A stretch of 64,000 bases of DNA from Favolaschia claudopus (lineage: Eukaryota > Basidiomycota > Agaricomycetes > Agaricales > Mycenaceae): assembly GCA_037176885.1 (NCBI GenBank), contig JAWWNJ010000021.1:434001-498000 (forward strand). Reading direction: 5' to 3'. The stretch's first letter is position 1, and each line of letters begins with the position of its first letter. Made by a program: the position numbers and the translations under genes. This document shows positions 44,597 through 55,489 of this stretch, piece by piece. A model generated the notes under the pieces. The model was not told the DNA's origin. It did no database searches and worked only from the letters and a program-made list of their open reading frames with translations.

Positions 44597-45469
44597 CTCG
44601 GTGTCCACAAAAGTGACCGGAAATCCGTTTATTGCTTGCCAAATTTGTAGTATTTTCTGAAGTAAACTAGATAGATGTAATCCTTGCTTTATATTGATCA
44701 CATATCATACATGGTATGTGCAAAGCTGCTCAGGAGAGACCGTTCCAGAGGGACAACTCTATCAGCTGTATTTTGATGGTGATCAACAAAGTCAGTGCAA
44801 CACAGCTTGTTCTGGGAGGAAAATTATGGTTTTGATTTTCAACAGGGTGTTCTTTTGTGGGTACAAACACTCAATGTTGGAAAGAAACTGTGTACAGTTG
44901 ATATCTGTAGCGTTTATTTTGACTGTCTCAGTCTGACACTTTCAACAGAGCATCAGACAGTTATTTGGGGTGTTTTAAGCAACAATTCAATCAGTTCTTG
45001 TGTTGTTCTACCTAACCATGAACACTGATTGTGTTCAAGAGGCCTATTGCTATTACTGCTGTCTTCAAACTTGCATAAATGTGGGTGGAAAACTGAAATT
45101 CAAGCAAAAGGTTGAAAATTCTGGTTTCCACAATTCTGGTCCAATAGTGCATCATTTGGAATGGTTCAAAGGGCTTACAAGATACCAACAGAGCGCTAAT
45201 GTAGTACGCACTGTGCGAAAATGGTCAACCATGCTTATTTGAGCAAACGACAACCAATTTCTGGCACAACCTTGACAACTTGGCATTGCCAAACAATAAC
45301 ATCATGAATTCAACTAGCTCTAGAGTGATGTAAAGAGAGCAGATCTCCAAGAAACTTAGGGAATGATCTACTCACATTGAAAGGTATGCAGCCAGGTGCA
45401 GAAACCGTGGGAAACGCACGTGATCGCGTCGAAATATCCGCATTTCCGGTTACTTTTGTGGACACTGAG
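44597..45469. mobile_element. TA-flanked element, 873 bp
   Basis: TA at 44595-44596 and 45470-45471. The termini CTCGGTGTCCACAAAAGTGA / (inverted) CTCAGTGTCCACAAAAGTAA pair over about 35 bp. The interior ORFs (44694-44936, 45000-45242) do not show a DD34D-type transposase. Tc1/mariner-like, probably non-autonomous. Confidence 0.75.
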
Positions 45470-45630
45470 TAGGGGGGTAAGGGCTCCAAAGCTTCATACG
45501 TAGGTGGGGTATCCTCCTCTGCTAATATATTGTATGTTCTTGCGCCGGGTAGCACAAGGTTTCCCTCGAAATAAACTCCTGATCGTATTTCGAGCACTCA
45601 AGTTGACACTCACCGACTTGATTCGCGCTA

Positions 45631-46356
45631 TGACGACAAGAGCGCCGAAACCACCCAACTTTGCCGATACGACTTCAAAGGGAGTCATTGGGCCCAAGCA
45701 ACAAGTTGCAAGTGGGAAGCGAAGTCGAAGCGAAGTCCCTCATGACCTTGGGCCAGCCTTGGCCAAACCTCGGCCTGACGGCACACCACGACAGCTGACA
45801 CCGGGCGACAGGATGCTCGGAATTCTCCCAGGACTGTGTGAAAGGGAGGATCTATGTACTCCTTCAGTTGCGCGCCGTTGAAATTAAGGACGGCCAATAC
45901 ACAGCCAAGATTCGAGACCCGGGCGCATCGGAACTGCCTACTGACGAGGTTTTGAACAAAATCACACGCATTCTCAGAAGAACTTCCAAAGATGGATGTT
46001 TTGGGAAATTTTGGCTCGTGGACTCCACCTCTGTGCTTCCGCTTCCAGTTTTACCACCACCATCACAAACCTCAAACGGCGCGCGGCCTCGGTCTGGGCA
46101 AAACCACTCTATGAGACAGGCTAAAGTGCTACCTATGCACCACGCCGTCCATGTGAGCGTCCTGGAGCGAGGAAAGATCCGTACACACCCGCCGTTGCCA
46201 CGTCACTCTGTACCTTCTTGGATAACTCTCCTTCCTCTTCAAAGTACTGCTCCCTACGTGTACTACATCCCTGGTGAAGAGAATATGACACCTGCCTCCA
46301 TCCTGTCCTCGTCCTGTCTTCGTCTTGTCCTTAAGAATGAAGACTCTCTCCAGTGA
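45631..46356 (+). CDS. Two overlapping unrecognised ORFs
   Basis: From 45631 an ORF reads MTTRAPKPPNFADTTSKGVI to 45881 and is basic and Pro-rich. From 45838, in another frame, a 172-codon ORF reads RAVEIKDGQYTAKIRDPGAS, LNKITRILRRTSKDGCFGKF and onward. The second has a protein-like first third. They could be one gene with an unseen intron or frameshift, or chance ORFs. No family is recognised. Confidence 0.25.
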
Positions 46357-46359
46357 CAT

Positions 46360-47780
46360 CCAAAAGTCTTGGGCGGCATCCAGCTCATCTCTGGGTGCTT
46401 TGTCTTAATTTCTGGCAGAGAACAGCCGTGATGAGTCTCAGCTCACCAGCAGCACAAATGTTTCTCGCCATCCATGCTCGTCGTCGCTATCCTCTCGATT
46501 TCTTGCTTCCCCGCTCAAAACTAGCAAGGAGCTGAGTCAGCGACATCTTGTCGTGATATAGCCCCAAAGGGAACATTTGTGATGCTCATCAATGTTGTCG
46601 TTGCGCGTGCTCTTCAACCAAAATTTTAATATATAAACCCACATAATCCCAAGAAGCAAGCTGGTATTGTGTGGTGTTGCAGACCGGCACAGTGAACCTG
46701 TGAGCAAATTCCTGCGACTATACATGTCGAACAAATGGTTTGAATCTGACAACCAAATCGGTCATATGCATGCCAATCGTCGATGCGCGCAAACAGCGAA
46801 GAGTACCTTCCATTGAAAGTTACAACGCAAGCAGCTTCTTCCTTCACTTATTTTCAGTCAATGCGTCTGTACAACTGCGCTCAATATCACCACGGCATCG
46901 CATTAGTCTCGGATTCTTCCATTTTTCAGACTACTTATTTCTTTTTAGCTTCGCTCCGTTGTCTAAGCCGTATCCTGGGGCACGGTTTTTTTTTTCCCGT
47001 GGGATCTGGGCGCTTGGTTTAGGTGGCTGGAGAGAGGCCCAGGGGCGATGGTGTATTTACCGCTTGCTTGTACACCGGGATAATCCCTGGACCCGGCGTT
47101 CGTTATTCGGACCGGCCGTGTAATGATACCTACCTACCTACCTACCCCATATAAAATTGTCACTCGTCCGAGAAGCGTCGGTTTTAGCCGTAATGAATAT
47201 GAGCTGACAATGGGTAAGCGCACAAGGGAAGCACATGGAAGCACAGAGGTGGAGTCCATGAGAAACATCCGTCACCGGCTTTAGCCGGTCATGAACGTGG
47301 GGTGAGAATGCTAAGTATATGGGGAAGCGCTTGGTGGAGTCCCTGCAAAGCGCCCCGGACGTTGCCTATCTTTTGGGTCGGGCCGTGGAAGGGCCAATGA
47401 TAGTACAGCCAAAGGCCTGATGCAAATCCTGACCGAAGTCGGAGATTTTTGCGATTTGTGCTTTATATAGGTCCTTGAGAACGACTGTCTTCTCATCGCC
47501 CGGTATAAAGTCTGGTTTACGAGACTAGATTTGGGCTGGTCAAAATCATTTTTTGGCCTGTTTGGCGAGGTTTGGCGGGAAGAGGGGTATATACAAACCC
47601 CGGACCAACGTAGGCTCGTTACCAGCCTGCCTACAACGGATTTACATGGGGGAGGACCGTTGCCGTAGGGCGGGGCCGGAGTTTGAAAATTATTGATGGG
47701 AAGTTTGTTCGACTCCGAGTCCACCGAAAATCTTTGATTTTACTAAATCTAAGAACCAGAGTGTAATGTGAAGATATAAT
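46360..47780. other. No supportable gene
   Basis: A (CCTA)n microsatellite lies at 47130-47147. No domains are recognised. The flank of the Harbinger relic begins near the right end. Confidence 0.35.
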
Positions 47781-47929
47781 ATGGGTTTTAGGTGGCGGAA
47801 GACCTTGGCAACCTCAAAATCTGGCCGAGAGGAAAAACCGAAACGCTACCGGCAGTTTGGTGAAGAAATTGGCAATCAGGTTGCCGAGTCTATCAAGCCA
47901 GTGGTGGGCGGATTCATCGAGTCCATCTA

Positions 47930-48145
47930 TGACAACGATAAAGGGACCAATGAGTTGATGCTTGACAGATTCTCCTCCCTTCTACACTCACTATGTCCGA
48001 CTTCCTACCGCCTAGGATGAAGTCCTGGCCCTTATCGGAAACAATCCGAAGTGGTTTCCGTTCTTTGAAGATGCTCTCGGCTCCATGGATGGTACTCATA
48101 TTGACGCATGCCCGAGTGCAGAAGATCGGGCTGCAGATATATTCT
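47930..48145 (+). pseudogene. PIF/Harbinger transposase relic (DDE_Tnp_4 type)
   Basis: The frame reads PPFYTHYVRLPT, a stop at 48012, then DEVLALIGNNPKWFPFFEDA and LGSMDGTHIDACPSAEDRAA before a second stop near 48145. The GSMDGTHI block carries the first catalytic Asp of Harbinger transposases, and CPSAEDR is typical of agaricomycete members. Everything downstream (second Asp and Glu) is missing. The Myb-like partner lies tail to tail on the minus strand, the usual two-gene layout of this superfamily. Confidence 0.75.
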
Positions 48146-48515
48146 AAAAAGTACGCACCTCATTCTCTTTCTCAATCTCTGTGTCCTTCTCCTCGATCGA
48201 CCATGTCTGGCTGCGGCCATCGAAGTCGTGGTCGTTGTCATCTTGAGGCTCCGAGACAGGCTGGGATTCCTGGGACTCCGGCTGGGATGCGGGGAAGGTG
48301 AGTCCTGCGAGCGCGGCATGAGGACGGAGTACATGGGTTCCTTTGGGAGCAGCATCGGGCATCAGCTGGCGGAAGGCCTTGAGGTGGACCCATCCCGCAT
48401 TGCGGAAGGGCTTCGCAAGCTTCTTCTTCTTCACGAATGCGTCCCAAGTGCCCGCACTGGCAGCGGTGATGCAAGCACCGTCTTTGTCACTCCAGGTCCA
48501 TCCGGAGTTGCCCAT
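48144..48515 (-). CDS. Myb/SANT-like DNA-binding protein of a Harbinger element
   Basis: The 123 residues include MGNSGWTWSDKDGACITAAS, TWDAFVKKKKLAKPFRNAGW, LKAFRQLMPDAAPKGTHVLR, then an acidic, Gln/Glu-rich tail. NSGWTWSD...KPFRNxGW is the second half of the Myb_DNA-bind_3-type domain that partners fungal Harbinger transposases in binding element ends. The first helices are missing from this ORF; upstream an acceptor-like TTTCTAG near 48530 suggests a further 5' exon. Its transposase partner is broken, so it is probably a remnant, though this ORF itself has no stop. Confidence 0.7.
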   Translation of the reverse strand: MGNSGWTWSDKDGACITAASAGTWDAFVKKKKLAKPFRNAGWVHLKAFRQLMPDAAPKGTHVLRPHAALAGLTFPASQPESQESQPVSEPQDDNDHDFDGRSQTWSIEEKDTEIEKENEVRTF

Positions 48516-48529
48516 GATCTCGCAGATGA

Positions 48530-51500
48530 CTAGAAAGATTGGTCACCGGACTTTGACAAGACCCAAGGGCCTTTGCATTCTATAAATTTTGAATCTAGTC
48601 AGAATATGAAACTACAATGAAATCGGAGTAGGATTCCACTCTACTGGCAATGAGCGGCATAGTGAGTACTGAGTTAGAGGCGAAAACATTATTACCTGAT
48701 TTGGGAATCTGTTATCGTACAGCCATTCCCGGTATGGTATGTTCTCACGGGTTGTCAAGTTCCGAATAAGTAACAGATTTTCTTTTGGGCTTAAAGAAGT
48801 TGAGAAGGGTGTAGGACCATTCAATGGTTGTTATTTAACATATCCCTCACCATAAGGTGCAGAGCCGGGGCAAAAAACGCAAACAGCAATGATTTTGATC
48901 GGAAGAACATCACGTGAAATTACCATATATGGGCATATTACGGCAACGGGAGGTCTACGTAATTGATCCGCCCCAAAATCCGGGGCGGCCAATGAAGGTC
49001 TAGTTTAAACATACAACTATGGATAGTAGTCTCACCAAGTCAGACTCTACAAGATTTATGATAGTCGATAAATCTATGATATAGAGCGCCTGTCATCCAA
49101 GATGTGATACACGTGCCAGTTCACACGGTCGGATGAACAAATGCCACGTTGTTCAGAAAGCCGGCGGCCCAACTTGAGAGCCTGTTGGCTGCATGAAGGG
49201 CTTGGAAACCCACATTTCCAATTGCTGGGGCTAATATTTATTATTGTGAACTATCCGGGACTTCGGGCGGGGTCGTAACCAGCACGTAATCCGAAGATGT
49301 CATACTTACATGAACACGATGATGGTCATGAAACATGAAATGGTGTCTATTTACGGCCCTGACAGTCTCTCAATACTTCTCTACAAGGGGGTGCGGGCCG
49401 GAGAAGCCGGCACACCGGGCAGGGAGGGTGGGTCGGCCGCTGGGGCAGATAAAAAAAAAAAATGACCTTTTATGTTTGGGGCTTGAGCGGGTCTGTGAGG
49501 GCTCAGGTTGAGTAGAAACCGATTTTACCACTGTATACACTGAGTTCTGACCTTCAGGAGCCATTCGGAAGCTTGTTCAGTGGATTGTCCGGATTTGGAT
49601 GGGACCGCCAATCAAGTTGGCCGTATTTGGTACCGACAAGACCGAGATGTGTTGGAATTTCAAGCGGTGTTCTCATGGTTCTAAATGAGAGATCTCACTC
49701 ATAAAACACCGTGTAGATGGTTTTACGAGGCTGGAGGCAAGAATTGGCTGCTGAACGGCTGTTTTTGATGGTAAATTCCATATATGGACGTCACGTGGTA
49801 GGGTGGTTCCCGGCGAAGGGTCCCTAACAAAAAAAGCAGCATGAGGTGTTTTTTTTCTGTTTCAGTACCCCCTTGCTTCTCTAGGCCTGTGAAGCCTTCA
49901 CAGGTCGCGGCGTACCACAAGTTCCACAACACCCATTGCCAACAGTGCCAGACAGCATACGTGTCATTCCCCATTAGGGCGTGGAGAAATGCACATGATG
50001 TTACAACTGTGACAAAACCGAGGTCTGGGTTGACATTGAAGTCGGAGGTAGCATATTGTAATGCTCAGAAAGTTTCTGAAAGGATTTTGTGGTAAGTATA
50101 CAATTGGTATACAAATATTTATGATCGAATTTGAGAAATCGAGGCCAAAGTAAACAATTCGACGGGTGCAAATGTTGGTGTAGGAATTTACATAATGTGG
50201 ATTTTTCTTTTTGCAGATGCTTAGATTTTTTCTAACCCTATGTGTGCTCACATTGAGTTTACTGTCTGTATTCCTTCGACAGAGTTGTTGGCAAGTTGTT
50301 GGACATCAATTTTGACGGTGCAGCCGGATCCGAGCTTCAAGCTACTGTGTGAGCCGAATCCCGATTGAGCCTCATATGCATTCTGCTGACCTATGATGTG
50401 GTCTACTCGCTATTGCGTAAAGTACTCGTGCTCGAAATAAGTGATGGTCACGTAGTTTTTGACCGGTTCTTGCCTTCCAGTAGACATTCTGGGGAAATCA
50501 CATGTGCTGGATGTGTGCAATTACTTTGGGTCCGTGGCCCCAACAACGATCCCGCTGCAGGCAGCACGAGGAGCCACCAGTGGCTCACCGCAAACTCTCT
50601 ATTGATAGGGTTGAGAGGTCTCTTGATACCAGCGAAAAAGAGGCAGATAACAGCATTTTCCTTTTTCGGAAATTCAGTCTTCACACCACCCGCCTTGAGC
50701 CCGCAAAATCCATGAGAGGGGTCCGAATAGGGTGGGAAGGTCATATACCATACTTACAGATCGATTCGGAATGGTGTCCTTAGTTGTAGTAGTCGCTTCG
50801 TTAGAATGTGAAAACATAGATCATAGATTTTGTTGTGCCGACAGAAACAATCCGGTAGACAGAATGGATCGAAACTGCTAGCCCTTAACGTCCAATATGA
50901 TTGTCGAGAGTCCAGACGACGCAGCAGACTCAGAGCATATCAATGGTGGTAGACGAAACGGACACGTGGCGACAGTGACAGAGATCGTCGCCGAAAACAT
51001 ACGAGAGCCATCAGATTGTTACCAAAGCTTTTACTAAACAAGTGTATCAGCATCGCGGTGGCTGAGGTCCTCACCTACGGGAGCTCTTCGGGTGGGCGCT
51101 TGAGCCTGCTTGAGCCCAATTAGGCTGAAGCGAGATCGTCGGAGATCAACCATCTCACTACGCACTCCGATCTCGCTGACTTCCGAACAAGCTTTAGCTT
51201 TGGGAAGTTGTAAGTATTTGCCCTGAAAACTCCAGTAAGCCAGGAGACTCTGTAAATAGACTTGACCACCATTGTACCCGGAGAACTGTAACTTGAACTC
51301 CGGCGATCTCGGCAAAGCTTGAAAGGATGCGAATAAGGCTCTTGGACAAGGGACGTCGTTGACAACCGATGCAGCGCTTGTCTGGCGCTTGTCGGCCTTG
51401 TTCGTGGTGGTCGGCAATGCTCCGCAAAATTCAAATCCTACACCCCGTTTCACATAGACTTTATATGGAGTTATATCATGGCATTGGCCTACTAATTAAA

Positions 51501-51817
51501 ATGATTGTTGCGGATTTGCGATTTTCCTTTGTCTCCGAGCCAAACCAATAAATTTTGGACAAGGTTCCCTGATTACAGTGAAATGAGAGACTTTCAGAAA
51601 ATTCTGCAACAATCAATTGGGGGAGAGGTATTTAAAAGGTATTCTAACACTCTTTGCCTTACATTGAAGTTCAAGGTTGAACCTAAGCTTTGGTTCACGG
51701 CGTTGAGTACCGAATTAGGAAATCACATAAGCGGCCCGGCCACTATATACCATCAATATCTTTTCGACGCGTCTCTACGCGTCCCCTGCGCGACTCTGCG
51801 CGTTTGCCGCTGAAGGG
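48530..51817. other. No supportable gene
   Basis: Several ORFs of 60-140 codons on both strands (for example 51034-51453, minus) lack recognisable motifs or introns. No element ends were detected. Confidence 0.35.
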
Positions 51818-52375
51818 ATGGCTCCAACCAACGGGAGGAAGGCCAATGCACTCAACATGACCCAGAAGAGGCTTGCAAAACGAGTAATCCCACATTCTCC
51901 CGGTAGTCCTGCCACCCCGCGGCGCCGTTTCTTGATGGACCGTCTGGCTTCCGATGTCGAACGCAAGGCAGCAGCTCTCACGTCGGAGAACATTCGGCAT
52001 CGCGAGAACCATGATTCTCTCAGCACTCGCGCCGAAAACCTGGGGCGGAAACTCCACAACAAGACGCGGCAAGCCACTCGTGCTCGGGCGTCTGCGAATG
52101 AGCTTCGGGCCGAATTAAATCGCTCAAAGCACGCCAGAGCTGTCCAGGCCGGCCGTCTAACGCGCCGAAAGACGGACGGCATTCAAAAAGCTTTGAAACA
52201 GGCGCGTGTTGGCGTGGAGAAACGCTGGATGAAGGGGAAGGGGAAGGGAGGAATTTTCACGGAGAAGAGTCGAGAAATGGTCCGGGACCTCGTCGCGTTG
52301 ATGTCAGAATATGAATTATTCCGGGTAGCCGCCCCCGCCGCTCCGGCCCTTGATAGATATCTGATACTTATCATA
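51818..52375 (+). pseudogene. SGDGT-family gene, N-terminal part only
   Basis: The ORF starts MAPTNGRKANALNMTQKRLA, has a long charged coiled-coil stretch (about residues 30-120, with RATRARASANELRAELNRSK), then KRWMKGKGKGGIFTEKSREM and VRDLVALMSE. This matches the layout of the gene at 1-3557, where a coiled coil precedes ARDIFAEMVAL. After VALMSE the similarity ends in low-complexity APAAPA sequence, and a truncated MITE follows at 52394. The SGDGT core is absent. Family assignment rests on layout and short motifs. Confidence 0.5.
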
Positions 52376-52393
52376 CAGCCTTGTTCTTACATA

Positions 52394-52476
52394 CAGTGGC
52401 GGCGCCATCTGATGCCACCCCTAAAAATAGAACAGCCCATTTCTGGAACTTTTGATGCAAATGGAGTCGATTGGGG
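52394..52476. mobile_element. Truncated CAGTGGCGGC MITE
   Basis: TA then CAGTGGCGGCGCCATCTGAT, matching the complement of 32266-32392 for about 83 bp and then stopping at GATTGGGGT. The right end is lost. Confidence 0.75.
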
Positions 52477-52479
52477 TGG

Positions 52480-53200
52480 GTCACCGAGCGCTAGCTCTCT
52501 GAAGACGTACATACCTATTGGAAGACTCACCTGCTCGCTCGAAGCATCACAAGCACAGACTTGTATCAATCGATCAATCACACGACCTGTTGCCGAAATT
52601 CCCTCGGACTTTGGTTATCTCACCTCGGACTTCTCACACAATGTCAACTGCGGCAAACTCGGCTTCTTCTGAGCTTTCCGGAGGGCTGCCTTCTGCGTTG
52701 ATGCGGATGTCTCTCAAAACTTGGCGCTCAGCTTGATGATGGCGGCGAGGGGAAGGAGGAGTTGGAAGATTCCTAGATGATTAGTTTAGCAGCACACTTA
52801 GTACAGAGCGCGAAGGACGCACATTTGACTTGAGGTAGATTTGGCAACGAAATTTGCAGGAGGTTGGCTCAGATTTTCACACAGAGTGCAGGTTAGAAAG
52901 TAACGATATATTCATCTTGTAGTCTACGGAGCGGCGGCGGCGTCATAACGGTCGGCAAAAGTGTTGAGCAGAGCGGACAGTGGTGGAGCGTGGAGCGAAA
53001 GGTTGTGGCAGTGTCTCGGATGCCAGATGTTTGGCGGCGACCTCCGGCCAGCAAAATCTCACCATCTCAACAGTACGCTCCACTCTGACAGTTAACCAGG
53101 ACACCCACGGGGTTTCTTATATAGATTATGCTTGTCATCATCACGTAATCAATCTTGCTTAACCTAAGAGGGATCTATCTCTACGGCGAACCACCGGACG
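52480..53200. other. No supportable gene
   Basis: Short ORFs only; no repeat family recognised. Confidence 0.35.
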
Positions 53201-53211
53201 GTTAGACCCCC

Positions 53212-53588
53212 AGTCTCCTACCCAGCCTCACTTCCGAGTGTTGGGGAGTCACTGAGGGCGTAGATCAGGCGTAGATTCACTGTGAATTCACTATGTGTAA
53301 TACTGATTGACAAATTTGATCTTATTACTCCCGAACTTCAAACCCCAAACACTCTCCAGGGAGGCTGGCATAAAACAACTGGAAAACAGTTCCAGTTGTT
53401 TTATGCCAGCCTCCCTAAACAGTTCCAGTTGTTTTATGCCAGCCTCCCTGGAGAGTGTTTGGGTTTGAAGTTCGGGAGTAATAAGATCAAATTTGTCAAT
53501 CAGTATTACACATAGTGAATTCACAGTGAATCTACGCCTGATCTACGCCCTCAGTGACTCCCCAACACTCGGAAGTGAGTAGGAGACT
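53212..53588. mobile_element. 377-bp foldback element with 11-bp target duplication
   Basis: GTTAGACCCCC flanks both sides (53201-53211 and 53589-53599). The arms (about 170 bp each: AGTCTCCTAC..., CACTTCCGAGTGTTGGGGAG, GATCAGGCGTAGATTCACTG...) are almost perfect complements, with a short centre in which CAGTTCCAGTTGTTTTATGC occurs twice on one side. The 11-bp duplication suggests a Mutator-like foldback. Confidence 0.9.
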
Positions 53589-53799
53589 GTTAGACCCCCT
53601 GCATGGCTGAGCACCCGTATAACTGCTCCCCGTGCCTCCTAGGTTACAGGAGCCCGACTGAGGGTCAAACACTCCCTTACCGATGGGTTACAACGGCCTT
53701 ACGACTAACGACGCCCCCCTCTCCTCCTCCTCTCTTCCCCTACCGACACCGTCTAGTGTCACTGTCCGTAGCGGTAGCTTCGGAGGCCCTGCTTCAATA

Positions 53800-53999
53800 G
53801 GGAGTTTGTGCGAGCGACCTAGGTCGCTTTTCAACCGCTCAGATCTCCGCAACAACAGATACCAGGTATGAGCTCCAAGCGACCTAAGAGAGTATCGCCC
53901 TGGGGCATTCCTAGGTCGCTGGGACCTCACACCTGAGGCTGCTCGTTGTGGAGATCTGAGCGGTCCCAAAGCGACCCGGGTCGCTTTGCACAAACCCGC
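53800..53999. mobile_element. TIR element with GCTCAGATCTCC arms, copy 2
   Basis: The left arm GGGAGTTTGTGCGAGCGACC...CCGCTCAGATCTCCGC is inverted at the right, ending CACAAACCCGC. TA lies on both sides (53798-53799 and 54000-54001). It is similar to the right part of 13432-13813. Confidence 0.65.
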
Positions 54000-54163
54000 T
54001 AATACCGTGAAGCCATGCGAACTGGATGCAAGACGACCCGCATCACACCGTCCATTACCCTGGACGAGGTTTCGGCCCAGCACAATGCCTTCCCAGACAA
54101 CCACGAGCTGACACTCCCCACTTCCCTGGCCCGCGCTGGAATCTGCGCACCGCCAAGTTCCTA

Positions 54164-54532
54164 CAGTTGCGGCAAAATCAATTTACTTACCAAATAAGGA
54201 AATTTTCATCAAATTCGCTTTACCGCAGAGCAAAACCGCCACAAGCACGTTGAAATGGCACAAAGGGCCTGTACTCCTGGAGTTGAGCCGGTCTACGCAC
54301 AAAAAACAACCGGATTCGTCATGTTTCTCACTGCTTTTGGCTGCACTTTATGAGACAAAGTTGCTGGTTATCCCGGCGAAACCAATACAAAGACGCCAGT
54401 TTCCCTACATCAGGGATACAGGCCAGCAGTTTTTAGTATTCTTATCAACTTACCGCTCGAAAAAAACGAGCGAAAGGAGCGAATTGACGAGAATTTCCTT
54501 ATTTAGTAAGTAAATTGATTTTGCCGCAACTG
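54164..54532. mobile_element. CAGTTGCGGC-ended MITE, 369 bp
   Basis: TA on both sides; termini CAGTTGCGGCAAAATCAATT, then TACTTACCAAATAAGGAAAT, paired over about 45 bp. It shares AAGGAAATT(T/C)TCATCAA with 31575-31953, so the two are related families of similar length. Confidence 0.8.
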
Positions 54533-54534
54533 TA

Positions 54535-55297
54535 GCCATTCGCTCGAAGCAGCCCGCTCGCATCGATGCGCCCGTTACCGCCTTGGCAGGAAAACAGCGA
54601 CGAGGCACTACAAGCTCCTGAGACAACTCGAGCACGCCCAAAAACACCTTACAGCGCTCTGCCAATCCATTTCACTCCTCCACACCCGTATTCTCCTCCC
54701 TGCCGACTTCCCTGCGTCCGTCATCCACGATGTCAAGCGCACATCCAGCCTGTGTCGCACGTTTAGCGCCCCTGCCCCGTCTCATAGCATCTATGGAGAC
54801 TATTCCTTCCCTTCGACTCGGCTTCATGCTTCCTTGGAGCCCCCGCTACCTCACTGTAGCCCGCCGTCGACAGCGATGGATTTTTTCGATGGATGATTAT
54901 GTCATTGGGTCACGTGGTTCTGTATATCTGTGATGAGGCATTTTATTTCTCTTTGGGTTCGTCGAGGTACACGTACCTAAGTAGCTTGTCTACGTAGACG
55001 AATATCACACTGTTAAACTGTTAAATCCCTTACGAGTTTTTCCGAATGTTGGACATCAGATATCAATTGACAAAGGGTTCGGACGCAGAATCGTTTTATT
55101 AATATATTGGGGACTCTGACAAAACTCTTCAGCCACATTGAATTACATGGAATTTCGGAATTTCATGAAAAGGGAATCAGTGGCCTTCATGGCCCGGCTG
55201 TTGGTTGCTCAACAAGCTGTGTACCCGCTGTAAGTAAGAACGGGGGCGCACTGACTACAGCTGGACTACAATAAGTCCAGTCGTACCTTCTTAGCCT
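54535..55297. other. No supportable gene
   Basis: Short ORFs only. GAATTTCATGA-type motifs near 55150-55170 hint at decayed CACTA-like sequence. Confidence 0.35.
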
Positions 55298-55480
55298 TAC
55301 ACTGTGCGAAGTACTCGTCATGAAATTCAAAACAATGATGAGGAATTTCAAGATTCTTGATGTTTTGTCATGAACCACATCATGAAATTCAAAATGCCTT
55401 TCATGATGGTCAGAAACCCATTTTTACAATAGTTGCTGAGCATATGAATTCATGACAAAACGTCATGAATCCCAAACCCG
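55298..55480. mobile_element. Relic end of a CACTA-like element
   Basis: CACTGTGCGAAGTACTCGTC and then ATGAAATTCAAAACAATGAT match the terminus of 20557-21728 (CACTGTGAGAAGTATTTGTC...). Subterminal TCATGAAATTCAAAA motifs recur to about 55480. The other end is not found. Confidence 0.6.
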
Positions 55481-55489
55481 CACCCGCTC

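Noticed and set aside
51034..51453. 139-codon minus-strand ORF with a TATAAAG shortly before it.
   Set aside because: The box is only about 15 bp from the ATG, and no motif or family is recognisable.
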